The notes under the pieces were generated by a model, which searched no databases, was not told the DNA's origin, and saw only the letters and a program-made list of their open reading frames with translations. Positions 18,736 through 27,505 of a stretch of DNA of 64,000 bases are shown piece after piece; position 1 is the first letter of the stretch; the number at the start of each line of letters is the position of its first letter. Origin of the DNA: AP-15 sp963698995. GTDB lineage: Bacteria; Pseudomonadota; Alphaproteobacteria; ATCC43930; CGMCC-115725. The stretch is taken from assembly GCA_963698995.1 (NCBI GenBank), contig CAVOTD010000031.1:186001-250000 (forward strand). Reading direction: 5' to 3'. The translations under genes and the position numbers were made by a program.

Positions 18736-19061
18736 TTATTTTTTGGATTTACGCCTCGATGTGCCATTGTTTGCTTGCAAACGACGGTTTGTTTTACAAA
18801 TACGGAAGCAATCGAAGTTAATTAAACCATACGATCGTGGTTGTCACTGTAATCTAATAACTTGATTAGTTAACGACAGCACGTAGCCGGTATGGCTGGG
18901 CGTCCCGAAGGCCGCGATTTGCTAAGGGGTCACGCCGGTTTGACAGCTGCAACGAGTGCGGCAGATCCATTGGCGGTCACCGCTGACGTAAGGTTTTTCG
19001 ACAAGCGCCGAGAACGATCGGAGGGCCCCGGAGTTCCAGGCCCTCGCCGAGCACCCGCCGA
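18736..19061. other. AT-rich intergenic gap next to the IS
   Basis: No gene. The sequence is markedly more AT-rich than its surroundings and contains small hairpins (gtttg-cttg-caaac near 18770 and ctaat-aacttg-attag near 18854). At 19021-19045 a gagggcc/ggccctc inverted repeat lies just downstream of the MBL-fold gene on the minus strand. It could stop transcription but has no T-run. Confidence 0.4.
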
Positions 19062-19835
19062 TCAGGGGTCCGGCAACTCGATGACCAACCCGTCCCGCCC
19101 CGGCTCAACCCCGTCTGGCAACTCCGAGCTGAGCTTGCGGTAGTCCAGGCTCTGATCCATATGGGTCAGGACGGCGCGGCGAGGCCGCACGCGGGCGATC
19201 CAGGACAGGGTCTTTGCGAGATGCGCGTGGGTCGGATGCGGCTCCCGCCGCAGGCAGTCGACGATCCACAATTCAATTCCCTCGATCGCAGCAAACGCTG
19301 GATCGTCGAGCTCGGTGACATCGGTCGAATAGGCAAAACTGCCGATCCGCAGCCCGAGCGTCGTGCTGAAACCATGGTCCTGGGCAAACGGTACTATCGG
19401 AATGCCTTGGATCTCGAACGGGCCTTGGATCTCGTGAGGCACCAAGGTCGGCTTGTAGTAACGGCCCGGCTCACGCAGCGGTTCGAAGACATAGCTGAAG
19501 CGGCGTCCGATCTCGACCAGCGTCTCGGCGACGGCATAGAGCGGTATCGCCCTCTGCATCAACCGGTTGACCGACCGCAAATCATCGATCCCGTGCAGGT
19601 GGTCGGCATGCGCGTGGGTCACGACGACGGCGTCGAGCCGCGCGACACCGGCATCGAGCAGCTGCTCGCGCAGATCGGGAGAGGTGTCGATCAGGATGAC
19701 CGTGCTGCCGCACTCGACCAAAACCGAGACGCGGCGTCGCCGGTTGCGCGGATCATCGGGATCGCAGCGGCCCCAATCCGGGCCGATCGCCGGCACCCCG
19801 GTCGACGCGCCGCAGCCAAGGACGGTCACCCTCAT
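19062..19835 (-). CDS. MBL-fold phosphodiesterase, PhnP/cyclic phosphate type
   Basis: A 257-residue metallo-beta-lactamase-fold hydrolase. It begins MRVTVLGCGASTGVP, typical of the PhnP-like cyclic phosphodiesterase group. It has the metal-binding THAHADHLHGIDDLR, the later SYSTDVTELDD-type segment (here AYSTDVTEL), and a C-terminal LTHMDQSLDY. The family hydrolyses cyclic phosphodiesters, for example 5-phosphoribosyl 1,2-cyclic phosphate, but no phn genes are nearby. The start is the ATG overlapping the tatD stop (ATGA); the longer frame upstream is only shifted tatD. It is last in the metG-tatD series, and the pairing with tatD is common. Confidence 0.9.
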   Translation of the reverse strand: MRVTVLGCGASTGVPAIGPDWGRCDPDDPRNRRRRVSVLVECGSTVILIDTSPDLREQLLDAGVARLDAVVVTHAHADHLHGIDDLRSVNRLMQRAIPLYAVAETLVEIGRRFSYVFEPLREPGRYYKPTLVPHEIQGPFEIQGIPIVPFAQDHGFSTTLGLRIGSFAYSTDVTELDDPAFAAIEGIELWIVDCLRREPHPTHAHLAKTLSWIARVRPRRAVLTHMDQSLDYRKLSSELPDGVEPGRDGLVIELPDP

Positions 19836-20633
19836 GCGGCGGAGCGGCGCGCCTTGGTGAACAAGCGGAAGAAGTTCTCGCGCGTCACCGCCGCCAAGTC
19901 GGGCGGATCGATCTCTTTGAGTGCGGCGACCGCCGCGGCGGTTGCCGCGACAAAGGCCGGCTCGTTGCGTTTGCCGCGATAGGGCACGGGGGCCAGATAA
20001 GGGGAATCGGTCTCGACCAGCAGCCGATCGAGTGGCAGGTCGCGCACGATGTCGCGCAGCTCCTCTGCATTGCGGAACGTCACGATCCCGGAGATCGAGA
20101 TATAGAACCCGAGCGCGAGTGCCGCCTCGGCGAGCGCGCGGCCGCTGCTGAAGCAATGCAATACTCCGGGCGGTGGTTGGCGCTCCTCAAGGATCCTTGC
20201 GATCTCAGAGTCGGCCTCGCGAGCATGGATGATCAGCGGCAGGCCAGATTTCGCGCGACGCCACAATATGGGCGCGGAAGACGCGCGCTTGGATATCCCG
20301 CGGGCTCAGATCGTAATGAAAGTCGAGGCCGGTCTCGCCAATGCCGACGACCTTCGGATGGGCGGCCAATGCGAGGATCTGCTCGCTGCTCAGCGCCGCG
20401 TGGTCCGCCGCCTCGTGCGGATGCGCCCCGACCGAGCACCAAACCCCGTCATATGCCTCGGCGATCGCGCGCACCCCGTCGAACTGGTCGAGCCGGGTGC
20501 CGATCGTCAGCATTGTGTCGACACCGGCGGCGCGGGCGCGGCCGATCACGGCGTCCCGTTCCGCGGCGAAATCCGGGAAATCGAGATGGCAATGGCTGTC
20601 GACCAGCAGGGGCGCCCTACCCTCGCCGGTCAT
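19832..20633 (-). pseudogene. tatD: TatD-family metal-dependent DNase, one frameshift
   Basis: The N-terminal frame has the TatD metal site DSHCHLDFPDF and SVGAHPHEA, then GETGLDFHYD and QARVFRAHIVASREI. The continuation GLPLIIHAREADSEIA, LHCFSSG and LVETDSPYLAPVPYRGKRNEP is in another frame. Deleting the base at about 20246 gives REIGLPLIIHARE, exactly the family pattern, and 266 residues. It is coupled at both ends by ATGA overlaps (metG upstream, MBL gene downstream), which argues for a sequencing error rather than decay. The family has 3'-5' exonuclease activity. Confidence 0.88.
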
Positions 20634-22165
20634 TGAACTGGTTCTTCGACAAAGCGCGGAAAGACGCCTTCTGGCTTTGGCAACAAGGCTGCCGGTGCAA
20701 GCGGCGCCTGCGCGAGCGCGGCGAAGTGGCGCTCCGTCTCCGACACCGCCAGCTGGTCAAGGAGCTTTGCGGCGGCCCCGGGCACAAAGGGCTGCACCAA
20801 GATCGCCAGATGCCGCAGTGTTTCGGCAAGGACATAGAGCACCGTGCCCATCCGCGCCGGGTCGCTGCGGCTCAGCGCCCACGGCGCCTGCTCGTCGACA
20901 TGGCGATTTGCCTCGCCGACAACCCGCCAGATCGCCTCCAGTGCCAAGTGAAAGGCCTGCTCGGAAATATGTCCCCGCACGATATCGAGAAGCGCGCGCG
21001 CCGCGTCCAATAGCTCGGTGTCGGCGGCGGAAAACTCACCCGGTTCGGGCACGCGCGCGCCGCAATTGCGGTTGATCATGACCAGCACGCGCTGCGCCAG
21101 ATTGCCGAAATCGTTGGCTAGGTCACCATTGAGCCGGCCGACTACCGCGCGGTGGGAAAAATCCCCGTCGCTGCCGAAAGGCAGCTCGCGCATCAGAAAA
21201 TAGCGTGCCGGATCGACCCCGTATTTCTCGACGAGAACATTCGGCGGAATACCGTTTCCGAGCGACTTCGACATCTTCCGCCCTTCGACCGTCCACCAGC
21301 CATGGGCAAATAGGCGGCGCGGCGGGTCGAGCCCTGCCGCCATTAGAAAGGCCGGCCAATAGACCGCATGGAAGCGCAGGATATCCTTACCGACTATATG
21401 AAGGACCGACGGCCAGTAAGCTGAAAATTCAGCATTCCCGGTTTCCGGATAACCGAGCGCGCTGATGTAGTTGGTCAGCGCGTCGAGCCACACGTAAATC
21501 ACATGCTTGGGGTGTCCGGGGACAGGGATCCCCCAGCTGAAGCTGGTCCGCGATATCGACAGGTCGTGCAATCCCGCTTTGACAAAGCTGGTGACCTCGT
21601 TGCGGCGGCTGCGCGGCGCGATCGCATCCGGATTTGCCTCGTAATAGGCCAACAGCCGATCCTGCCAGGCCGAAAGCCGAAAGAAAAAGTTCTCCTCCTC
21701 GACCCACTCGACCTCGGCTCCGGTCGGCGCCTTGCCATCGACCAGCTCGGTCTCGTCGTAAAACGCCTCGTCGCGCACCGAATACCACCCGGCAAAGCGC
21801 CCGAGATAGATCTCGCCGCGCCGCTCGAGCTCTTGCCAGATCGCTTGAACCGAGCGGATATGACGCGGCTCGGTGGTGCGGATGAAATCGTCATTGCTGA
21901 TGTCGAGCAGCCGCGTCATGTCGCGGAACGCCGCCGAAACTTGGTCAGCGAACTGCTGAGGCGAAATGCCCGAAGCGCGCGCCGATTGCTCGACCTTTTG
22001 ACCGTGCTCGTCGGTGCCCGTCAGGAACTTCACCCGTCGCCCGTCGAGCCGCATGAAACGCGCCAACACATCGCAGGCCACTGTTGGATAGGCGTGGCCC
22101 AGATGCGGCATATCGTTGACGTAATATATCGGGGTAGTGACGAAGAAGGACCGGTCGGCGGGCAT
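20630..22165 (-). CDS. metG: Methionyl-tRNA synthetase
   Basis: A 511-residue class I aminoacyl-tRNA synthetase. The HIGH motif appears as HLGH in TPIYYVNDMPHLGHAYP and the KMSKS loop as GRKMSKSLGNGI. DEHGQK and the anticodon-binding helical C-terminal domain are present. There is no C-terminal tRNA-binding (EMAP-like) extension, as in the short alphaproteobacterial form. I take the ATG at 22165, which has GGAG eight bases upstream, over the TTG four codons earlier. The stop overlaps the tatD start. Confidence 0.96.
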   Translation of the reverse strand: MPADRSFFVTTPIYYVNDMPHLGHAYPTVACDVLARFMRLDGRRVKFLTGTDEHGQKVEQSARASGISPQQFADQVSAAFRDMTRLLDISNDDFIRTTEPRHIRSVQAIWQELERRGEIYLGRFAGWYSVRDEAFYDETELVDGKAPTGAEVEWVEEENFFFRLSAWQDRLLAYYEANPDAIAPRSRRNEVTSFVKAGLHDLSISRTSFSWGIPVPGHPKHVIYVWLDALTNYISALGYPETGNAEFSAYWPSVLHIVGKDILRFHAVYWPAFLMAAGLDPPRRLFAHGWWTVEGRKMSKSLGNGIPPNVLVEKYGVDPARYFLMRELPFGSDGDFSHRAVVGRLNGDLANDFGNLAQRVLVMINRNCGARVPEPGEFSAADTELLDAARALLDIVRGHISEQAFHLALEAIWRVVGEANRHVDEQAPWALSRSDPARMGTVLYVLAETLRHLAILVQPFVPGAAAKLLDQLAVSETERHFAALAQAPLAPAALLPKPEGVFPRFVEEPVQ

Positions 22166-22233
22166 GACTGTCTCCAAACCCCAGATATGGGCCGAGACCG
22201 ATCGCGATCCAATCGTCGAACGGCTTGCCGCTT

Positions 22234-23340
22234 TTACCGCGCCAGCTCTTCGATCGCAAAGAACGCGCCGAGGATGGCATGCTTGCGATCCAGGTTCAGT
22301 AGCTCGGCCGCGGCGAAATCCCGATCGATCCGATCGCGCAACTCAGCCCAGCGCGCCGGATGGCAGCGGGCGGCGAGCGGCTGCATCGCCGCGCTCTCGC
22401 CGGCGATCAATTCGTTCACCGCGGACCCTCCGCGGGCGATTTGGGCGACCATTCGGGCAAGAAACTGTAACAACAGCTCCTCGGTCGTCCGATAGATGTG
22501 CTCCGCCTCGGGGCGGGCGATTCGATCGGCGAACGCGTAGAGCCGGGCGATGTCCAATTCCGGAATCTGCGCCAGAATTTCGAGAATCGCCCGATAGAGG
22601 GCCAGCCCGTCGGCATCGGCGAGTTCGATCGCTCGGCCGATGCTGCCGCCGGCAAGTCCCGCCAGCGCTTGGGCCTGTGGTTTTGCAAGATCGGGGCGAT
22701 ACCGTGCCAGAAGCTCCAACACGACCGGCGGCCCGAGCGTTGCGAGCGGAAAGCCGCGGCATCGTGATCGAATGGTCGGCAACAGCCGGCCCGGATTGTG
22801 GCTGACCAGCAGCAGCAGCGCTCGTCGCGGCGGCTCCTCGAGGATTTTGAGCAGGGCGTTGGCGGCGTTCCGGTTCATTTCCTCCGCGCCGTCGATAATG
22901 ACGATGCGCCAGCCCTCTTCCGCGGCGGTCAGCCGGAAAAAGTCGGCGATCTGGCGGGTATCCTCGACGACGATTTCGCTGCGCAGCCGGCGACGGCGTG
23001 GATCATAGGCGCGCTCGACGGTCAGGAGGTCGGCATGACCGCCGGATGCGACGCGTCGGAAAAGGGCGCTCTCGAGATCGGTCCCAAGCCGTTCATTCCC
23101 GACGCTGTTCAAGTTCCCGGCTGACCCGTCGTCGGGTCCGGCAAACAGGAAGCGAGCGAGGCGGAACGCCAGCGTCGCCTTGCCGATGCCGCGGGGCCCG
23201 CTCAGCAGGATCGCGTGCGGCAGCCGCCCCGCCAGCGCCAGCCTGCGCAGTTCCAGTTCGGCACCCTCATGCCCAACAAGATATGGATTGGCGCGCGGTG
23301 CGAGCACCTCTGGCGCCGTGTCAGGGTTCTGTGACACCAC
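22234..23340 (-). CDS. holB: DNA polymerase III subunit delta'
   Basis: A 368-residue clamp-loader subunit. It has an N-terminal AAA+ fold with Walker A GPRGIGKAT, the sensor region NALLKILEEPP (characteristic of gamma/delta'), and LVSHNPGRLLPTIRSRC with the SRC motif. The C-terminal collar domain is less conserved. It follows tmk by 15 bases on the minus strand, the standard tmk-holB-metG-tatD arrangement, so it is very likely co-transcribed. Confidence 0.94.
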   Translation of the reverse strand: MVSQNPDTAPEVLAPRANPYLVGHEGAELELRRLALAGRLPHAILLSGPRGIGKATLAFRLARFLFAGPDDGSAGNLNSVGNERLGTDLESALFRRVASGGHADLLTVERAYDPRRRRLRSEIVVEDTRQIADFFRLTAAEEGWRIVIIDGAEEMNRNAANALLKILEEPPRRALLLLVSHNPGRLLPTIRSRCRGFPLATLGPPVVLELLARYRPDLAKPQAQALAGLAGGSIGRAIELADADGLALYRAILEILAQIPELDIARLYAFADRIARPEAEHIYRTTEELLLQFLARMVAQIARGGSAVNELIAGESAAMQPLAARCHPARWAELRDRIDRDFAAAELLNLDRKHAILGAFFAIEELAR

Positions 23341-23355
23341 TTAGGCAGCGCGGAG

Positions 23356-24000
23356 TCAATGCAGCACTACGCCCAAGCGGTGTTCGACCGCATCGAGCAC
23401 GGCGCGATGCACGGCCGACAGATCACCGGACGCGTCGATCAAGACGCAGCGTCGCGGATGGTCGGCGGCGATTTGGCGGAACCCGAGCCGCAGCCTTTCG
23501 TGGAAATCGTGATCGAGGCGCTCGAACCGGTCGGCGACCGATCGAGCCGCCGCGCGGGCAAGACCGATTTCGACCGGCAGATCGAGAATCACCGTCAGGT
23601 CGGGCGCAAAATCGCCGATGGCGAAGCGCTGCAGCGCGGCAAGCTGATCGAGCGCCACCCCTCCGCCGTAACCCTGATAGGCGAGCGTCGAATCGCAAAA
23701 GCGGTCGGACACGACCCACACGCCCTCCTCGAGGGACGGCGCAATGATTTGCGCGACATGATCATGGCGCGCGGCAGCGAGCAACAGGGCTTCGCTGACG
23801 GCATCCCAGCGCTCGCACCCGCCTTCGAGCAAGATCCGGCGGATCGTCTCGGCCCCGAGCGATCCGCCAGGCTCGCGCGTCGCCCGCACCGGGATCCCGA
23901 CCCGGACGAGGGCTTCGGCAAGCAGCGCTGTCTGAGTCGATTTGCCGGCGCCTTCGCCACCCTCGAAAGTGATGAATCTGCCGCGAGTATCTGCTGCCAC
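23356..24000 (-). CDS. tmk: Thymidylate kinase
   Basis: A 214-residue dTMP kinase with the P-loop FEGGEGAGKSTQ at residues 12-23, the TREPGG substrate loop, the DR motif (VVSDRFCDSTLAYQGYGGG), and the LID-type region AARSVADRFERLD. It reads from a GTG that directly follows the TAA of the carboxypeptidase gene (TAAGTG), so translation is probably coupled to it. Catalyses dTMP to dTDP for DNA synthesis. Confidence 0.95.
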   Translation of the reverse strand: MAADTRGRFITFEGGEGAGKSTQTALLAEALVRVGIPVRATREPGGSLGAETIRRILLEGGCERWDAVSEALLLAAARHDHVAQIIAPSLEEGVWVVSDRFCDSTLAYQGYGGGVALDQLAALQRFAIGDFAPDLTVILDLPVEIGLARAAARSVADRFERLDHDFHERLRLGFRQIAADHPRRCVLIDASGDLSAVHRAVLDAVEHRLGVVLH

Positions 24001-25236
24001 TTAACGCCGGCCGCCCCACACCAGATAGCCCGCCAAGGTGGCAATGCGGGCGAATGGATCCATGCGTTCGACACTCGCACCGGCGATGAGCGGCACCTCG
24101 GAAGGCGGCACGTCCGGCGCCGTTACGATCAGCTTGCCAACAGTCTGGCCCTTGGCTATCGGAGCCGGGATCGGGCGATCGTACTCGACTGTAACCTTCA
24201 TTTCCTTACGCGCCTTCCGCGGCAAGGTCACGGTCAAATCCTGGGCAACAGTCAGCGGCACCTTCGGTTCGGAGCCGAGCCACACCTCAGCATCCTCTAC
24301 TTTGTCGCCTGCCGCGAAAAGTCGATAGCCGTTGAATTCGCGAAACGCCCACTCGATCAGCCTTTCGCTTTCCTGGGCGCGCGCTTTCATCGTCGGCAGA
24401 CCACCGAGCACGATGATAATGCGGCGGTCGTCGCGTTTGACCGAAGCGGTCAGGCTGAACCCGGCTTCCTCGGTATGGCCGGTCTTTAACCCATCGGCAC
24501 CGGCCCCCTTATAGAGTAGAGGATTGCGATTGCCTTGCTTGATATTGTTGAACTCGTAGTCCATCTCCCCGTAATAGTGATAGTACTCTGGAAAGTCCTT
24601 GATCGTCCGGATCGACAGCGTTGCCAGATCACGCGCAGTCATCCAATGGTCGGGGTTCGGCAGACCGTCGACATTGGCGAAATGGCTGTCCTTGAGCCCG
24701 ATCTCCTTCGCCTTCTGGTTCATCAGCTCGACAAAGGCTTCCTCGCTACCGGCGAGCCCTTCGGCGAGGACAAGGCAAGCGTCGTTGCCCGATTGGATGA
24801 TCATGCCTTTCAGCAAATCCTCGATCTTTATGCGGCCGCCGATCGGCACGAACATTTTTGACCCCTGCAGGCGCCAGGCCCGCTCGCTGACCGGCAATTC
24901 GTCGTCGAGCGAGGCGCGGCCCTGCTTTAGCATGTCGAAGACGATATAGGCGGTCATGATCTTGCTCATCGAGGCGGGCGCCATGTGCTCATCGGCAAGC
25001 TTGTCCAGCAGCACCGTGCCGGTCTCAACCTCGATGATGAAGGCGTGCTTTGCCTGCGTGTCCATTCCGGCGGTAGGCTGGGCTGGAACCTGAGCGGGGG
25101 CAGCGGCTTTCGGCTTGGGGTGAACCCGGGCGGCGACCGCCGTAGAGGAGTTGAGGCTCGCCGCAAAGAGAGCGACAGCAATCACGGCGACAACGAAACG
25201 CCAGAAGTCGTAAATCCTGGTTCTCCATTCGGTCAT
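24001..25236 (-). CDS. D-alanyl-D-alanine carboxypeptidase (S11 penicillin-binding protein)
   Basis: A 411-residue periplasmic DD-carboxypeptidase (PBP5/DacF type) that trims peptidoglycan stem peptides. The N-terminus MTEWRTRIYDFWRF plus a hydrophobic stretch is a signal peptide or anchor. The three active-site motifs are present: SxxK in PASMSKIMTAY, SxN in QSGNDACLVLAE, and KTG in LKTGHTEEAG. A PBP5 C-terminal beta domain follows, and a short hydrophobic tail may tether the protein to the membrane. The start was set at the ATG at 25236 because the upstream extension is not signal-like. It stands with rlpA and mltB, all cell-wall genes. Confidence 0.92.
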   Translation of the reverse strand: MTEWRTRIYDFWRFVVAVIAVALFAASLNSSTAVAARVHPKPKAAAPAQVPAQPTAGMDTQAKHAFIIEVETGTVLLDKLADEHMAPASMSKIMTAYIVFDMLKQGRASLDDELPVSERAWRLQGSKMFVPIGGRIKIEDLLKGMIIQSGNDACLVLAEGLAGSEEAFVELMNQKAKEIGLKDSHFANVDGLPNPDHWMTARDLATLSIRTIKDFPEYYHYYGEMDYEFNNIKQGNRNPLLYKGAGADGLKTGHTEEAGFSLTASVKRDDRRIIIVLGGLPTMKARAQESERLIEWAFREFNGYRLFAAGDKVEDAEVWLGSEPKVPLTVAQDLTVTLPRKARKEMKVTVEYDRPIPAPIAKGQTVGKLIVTAPDVPPSEVPLIAGASVERMDPFARIATLAGYLVWGGRR

Positions 25237-25295
25237 TTCCGCTCGCCTGCTGTGATGGATTTTGGTAGTCCGCTGCAGTGGTCGCAGTGGTCGGC

Positions 25296-26264
25296 TCAAT
25301 CGACCACGATGCGCGCTTGGGGATAGCCGCCGTCGACGACCCGCGCGAGAAGCTGATCAGCTTGCTCGACATCGGGCAGCGGCCCGAGCCGTACCCGGTA
25401 TATTGTAGTGCCGTTGATCGATGCGGTCGTGACCTGCGCGCTGCCGAGCGGCGCGATGCGCGATTGGAGACGTTGAGCGTTCTCCCGGACCGAGAACGCC
25501 CCCGCCTGGACGAAGATCCGTCCCGCCGATTTGACCGGGACGACATTGACTTTCTCCGGCAGGGGCGGCAGCGCCGCGACGGCGACCGGCGACGGTACGG
25601 CATTGACTGGAGCCGCCGAAGGTGGAGGCGGCGGAGCCGGCGCGCCGGGCGGCCTTGTCCTGGCGGCGGCCTCTACCGCGACGACGCTCGGCGCTTCGGC
25701 CACCAGCACCCTGGTATCGCCGCCATTGCGCTTCGCCAATTCGGCAACCCGGATGCTTTCGCCTTTGATGATGCTCACTCGGACGAGCGCCGTGCCATTG
25801 GTCTCGAACCCGAGCAGTTGCGCCGCCCGGCGCGACACATCGAGGACGCGGCCGCGGGCGAACGGGCCGCGATCATTGACGCGCAACTGCATGGAGCGGC
25901 CGTTTGCCAGATTGGTCACCTGCACGATGCTCGGCATCGGCAATGTGCGATGCGCCGCCGTCAGCTGGTTCAAGTCGAAGATCTCGCCATTCGCGGTATA
26001 TTGCTGGTCGAACTCTTCGCCATACCACGAGGCCACTCCGGTCTCGTCGTAATTGTAGTCGACCGCCGGATAATACCAAACACCGGCCATCTGATACGGG
26101 GAACCGACCTTGTACATTGGTCGTGGCGGTCGGTGATGGCCTGGGGATCCGATCTCGTTGTATCCGCTCATTCGCGGCTGCGAGCCGCAACCAGCCACTA
26201 GGAGCCCGCCGAGGATTGTGGCCAGCAGCGGCAGCGGGCTGCAGACGGCACCAGATGCCATCAT
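25296..26264 (-). CDS. rlpA: RlpA-like septal lytic transglycosylase lipoprotein with SPOR domain
   Basis: A 322-residue lipoprotein: signal peptide with lipobox LLVAGC at residues 21-26. It carries the double-psi beta-barrel RlpA domain (GVASWYGEEFDQQYTANGE, with catalytic Asp and His equivalents in VNDRGPFARGRVLDVSRRAA), a proline-rich linker (about 205-245), and a C-terminal SPOR domain (FVQAGAFSVRENAQRLQ). SPOR domains bind denuded glycan strands at the division site. RlpA-type enzymes cleave such strands in some bacteria. It lies between mltB and the carboxypeptidase in a cell-wall block. Confidence 0.92.
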   Translation of the reverse strand: MMASGAVCSPLPLLATILGGLLVAGCGSQPRMSGYNEIGSPGHHRPPRPMYKVGSPYQMAGVWYYPAVDYNYDETGVASWYGEEFDQQYTANGEIFDLNQLTAAHRTLPMPSIVQVTNLANGRSMQLRVNDRGPFARGRVLDVSRRAAQLLGFETNGTALVRVSIIKGESIRVAELAKRNGGDTRVLVAEAPSVVAVEAAARTRPPGAPAPPPPPSAAPVNAVPSPVAVAALPPLPEKVNVVPVKSAGRIFVQAGAFSVRENAQRLQSRIAPLGSAQVTTASINGTTIYRVRLGPLPDVEQADQLLARVVDGGYPQARIVVD

Positions 26265-26287
26265 GCGACCTCAGGGACTTGCGCCGA

Positions 26288-27283
26288 TCACCCCCTAGCC
26301 ATGCTGTCGGCCAGGTATCCGACCGCGGCCGCGAAGTAAGTGGATTTGTTCCACTTCATAATCGTGCGGAAATTGTCATAGACCAGAAAAGCCGGGCCGC
26401 CCGAGCCGTCCGGCATGACCAACGAAGCCTCGCCTTCGCGCCCCGCAAGGGGGCCGGCATCGATGCTGCGAACCCCCATCCGGGTCCACTCGCCGGTCGG
26501 CCGCTTGACCTCGAGCCCGGTGAAGCGGGCATCGAACCCGCTGGGCAGCATGACTTCCCGCCCCCAGCCTTCGCCGCCGCGCCAGCCGAGCCGGGCAATA
26601 TAGTTGGCGATCGAGGCCAGCACATCGGCCCGGTCGTTCCAGATATCGCGCCGGCCGTCGCCGTCATAATCGACGGCATAGCCGAGAAAGGTCGAGGGCA
26701 TGAACTGGCACTGCCCCATCGCCCCCGCCCAGGACCCGGTCATATTGTCCACCCGGATATGCCCTTGATCGAGAATGCGCAGCGCGGATATCAGCTCGGC
26801 GCGGAAGTAGGCGCTGCGGCGCCCGTCATAGGCGAGTGTGGCCAGAGCCGAGGTCACGGCGTAATTGCCCATGACCTTGCCGAAATCGCTCTCCAGCCCC
26901 CATAGCGAAACGATAAAACGCGGCTCGACATTGAACCGTCGCCAGACGGCGTCGAGCAGCACTCGATTTTCGGCCAGCTCGCGGCGCGCGCTGTCCATGC
27001 GCTGCGGGGTGACCACCTTGTCGCGAAATTCGCCGAACGTCATGGTTCGTTCGGGCTGTTTGCGGTCGAGCTCGATGACGTGTGGCAGGAACTGGGTATC
27101 GCGCAGCGCCACCTCGATCGTCGATGTCCGGATCCCTTGCGCCGCAGCGTCGCGGCGCACCCCTGAAAGAAAACCATGGAAGTCACCCTCGCCGGCTTCT
27201 GCCGCGCGCAAGGCGGCGCCCGAGGCGACGAACAAAGGAACCGAAAAGACTACCCGGCGGCTGACATGCAGAGACGCCATCAA
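26288..27283 (-). CDS. mltB: Lytic murein transglycosylase (MltB family)
   Basis: A 331-residue exported transglycosylase of the SLT_2/MltB family, with an N-terminal signal (RRVVFSVPLFVASGAALRAAEA). The catalytic glutamate sits in SLWGLESDFG, followed by QCQFMPSTFLGYAVDYDGDGRRDIW, the characteristic family block. It lacks a lipobox, so it should be soluble periplasmic. It cleaves the MurNAc-GlcNAc bond with 1,6-anhydro-MurNAc formation. Adjacent to rlpA, 23 bases away. Confidence 0.92.
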   Translation of the reverse strand: MMASLHVSRRVVFSVPLFVASGAALRAAEAGEGDFHGFLSGVRRDAAAQGIRTSTIEVALRDTQFLPHVIELDRKQPERTMTFGEFRDKVVTPQRMDSARRELAENRVLLDAVWRRFNVEPRFIVSLWGLESDFGKVMGNYAVTSALATLAYDGRRSAYFRAELISALRILDQGHIRVDNMTGSWAGAMGQCQFMPSTFLGYAVDYDGDGRRDIWNDRADVLASIANYIARLGWRGGEGWGREVMLPSGFDARFTGLEVKRPTGEWTRMGVRSIDAGPLAGREGEASLVMPDGSGGPAFLVYDNFRTIMKWNKSTYFAAAVGYLADSMARG

Positions 27284-27505
27284 AGAAACTCACTGCCGCT
27301 TGCAACCCCGCGTGGTCTCTTGCCACAATCGCAGTGAACCGCGCAACGATCGCGCCTCCCCCGGCAGATTCCGGGCTCGCGGTTTCTACCGAGCGCGGCT
27401 TTCATCTGATTTGATGCCGAATCGGCGGCCGGAGACCGGTCGCGATACTTGTTCCAGCCCCGGCTAAAGCCTATCCTGGCTCCATCGGACTTAAGGGAGG
27501 ATGAC

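Noticed and set aside
19062..20156. Long 364-codon version of the MBL-fold gene
   Set aside because: The extra N-terminus is a shifted reading of tatD; homology and the ATGA overlap place the start at 19835.
23359..24489. 376-codon plus-strand frame opposite tmk and the carboxypeptidase
   Set aside because: Crosses two well-supported minus-strand genes; no domain or start signal.
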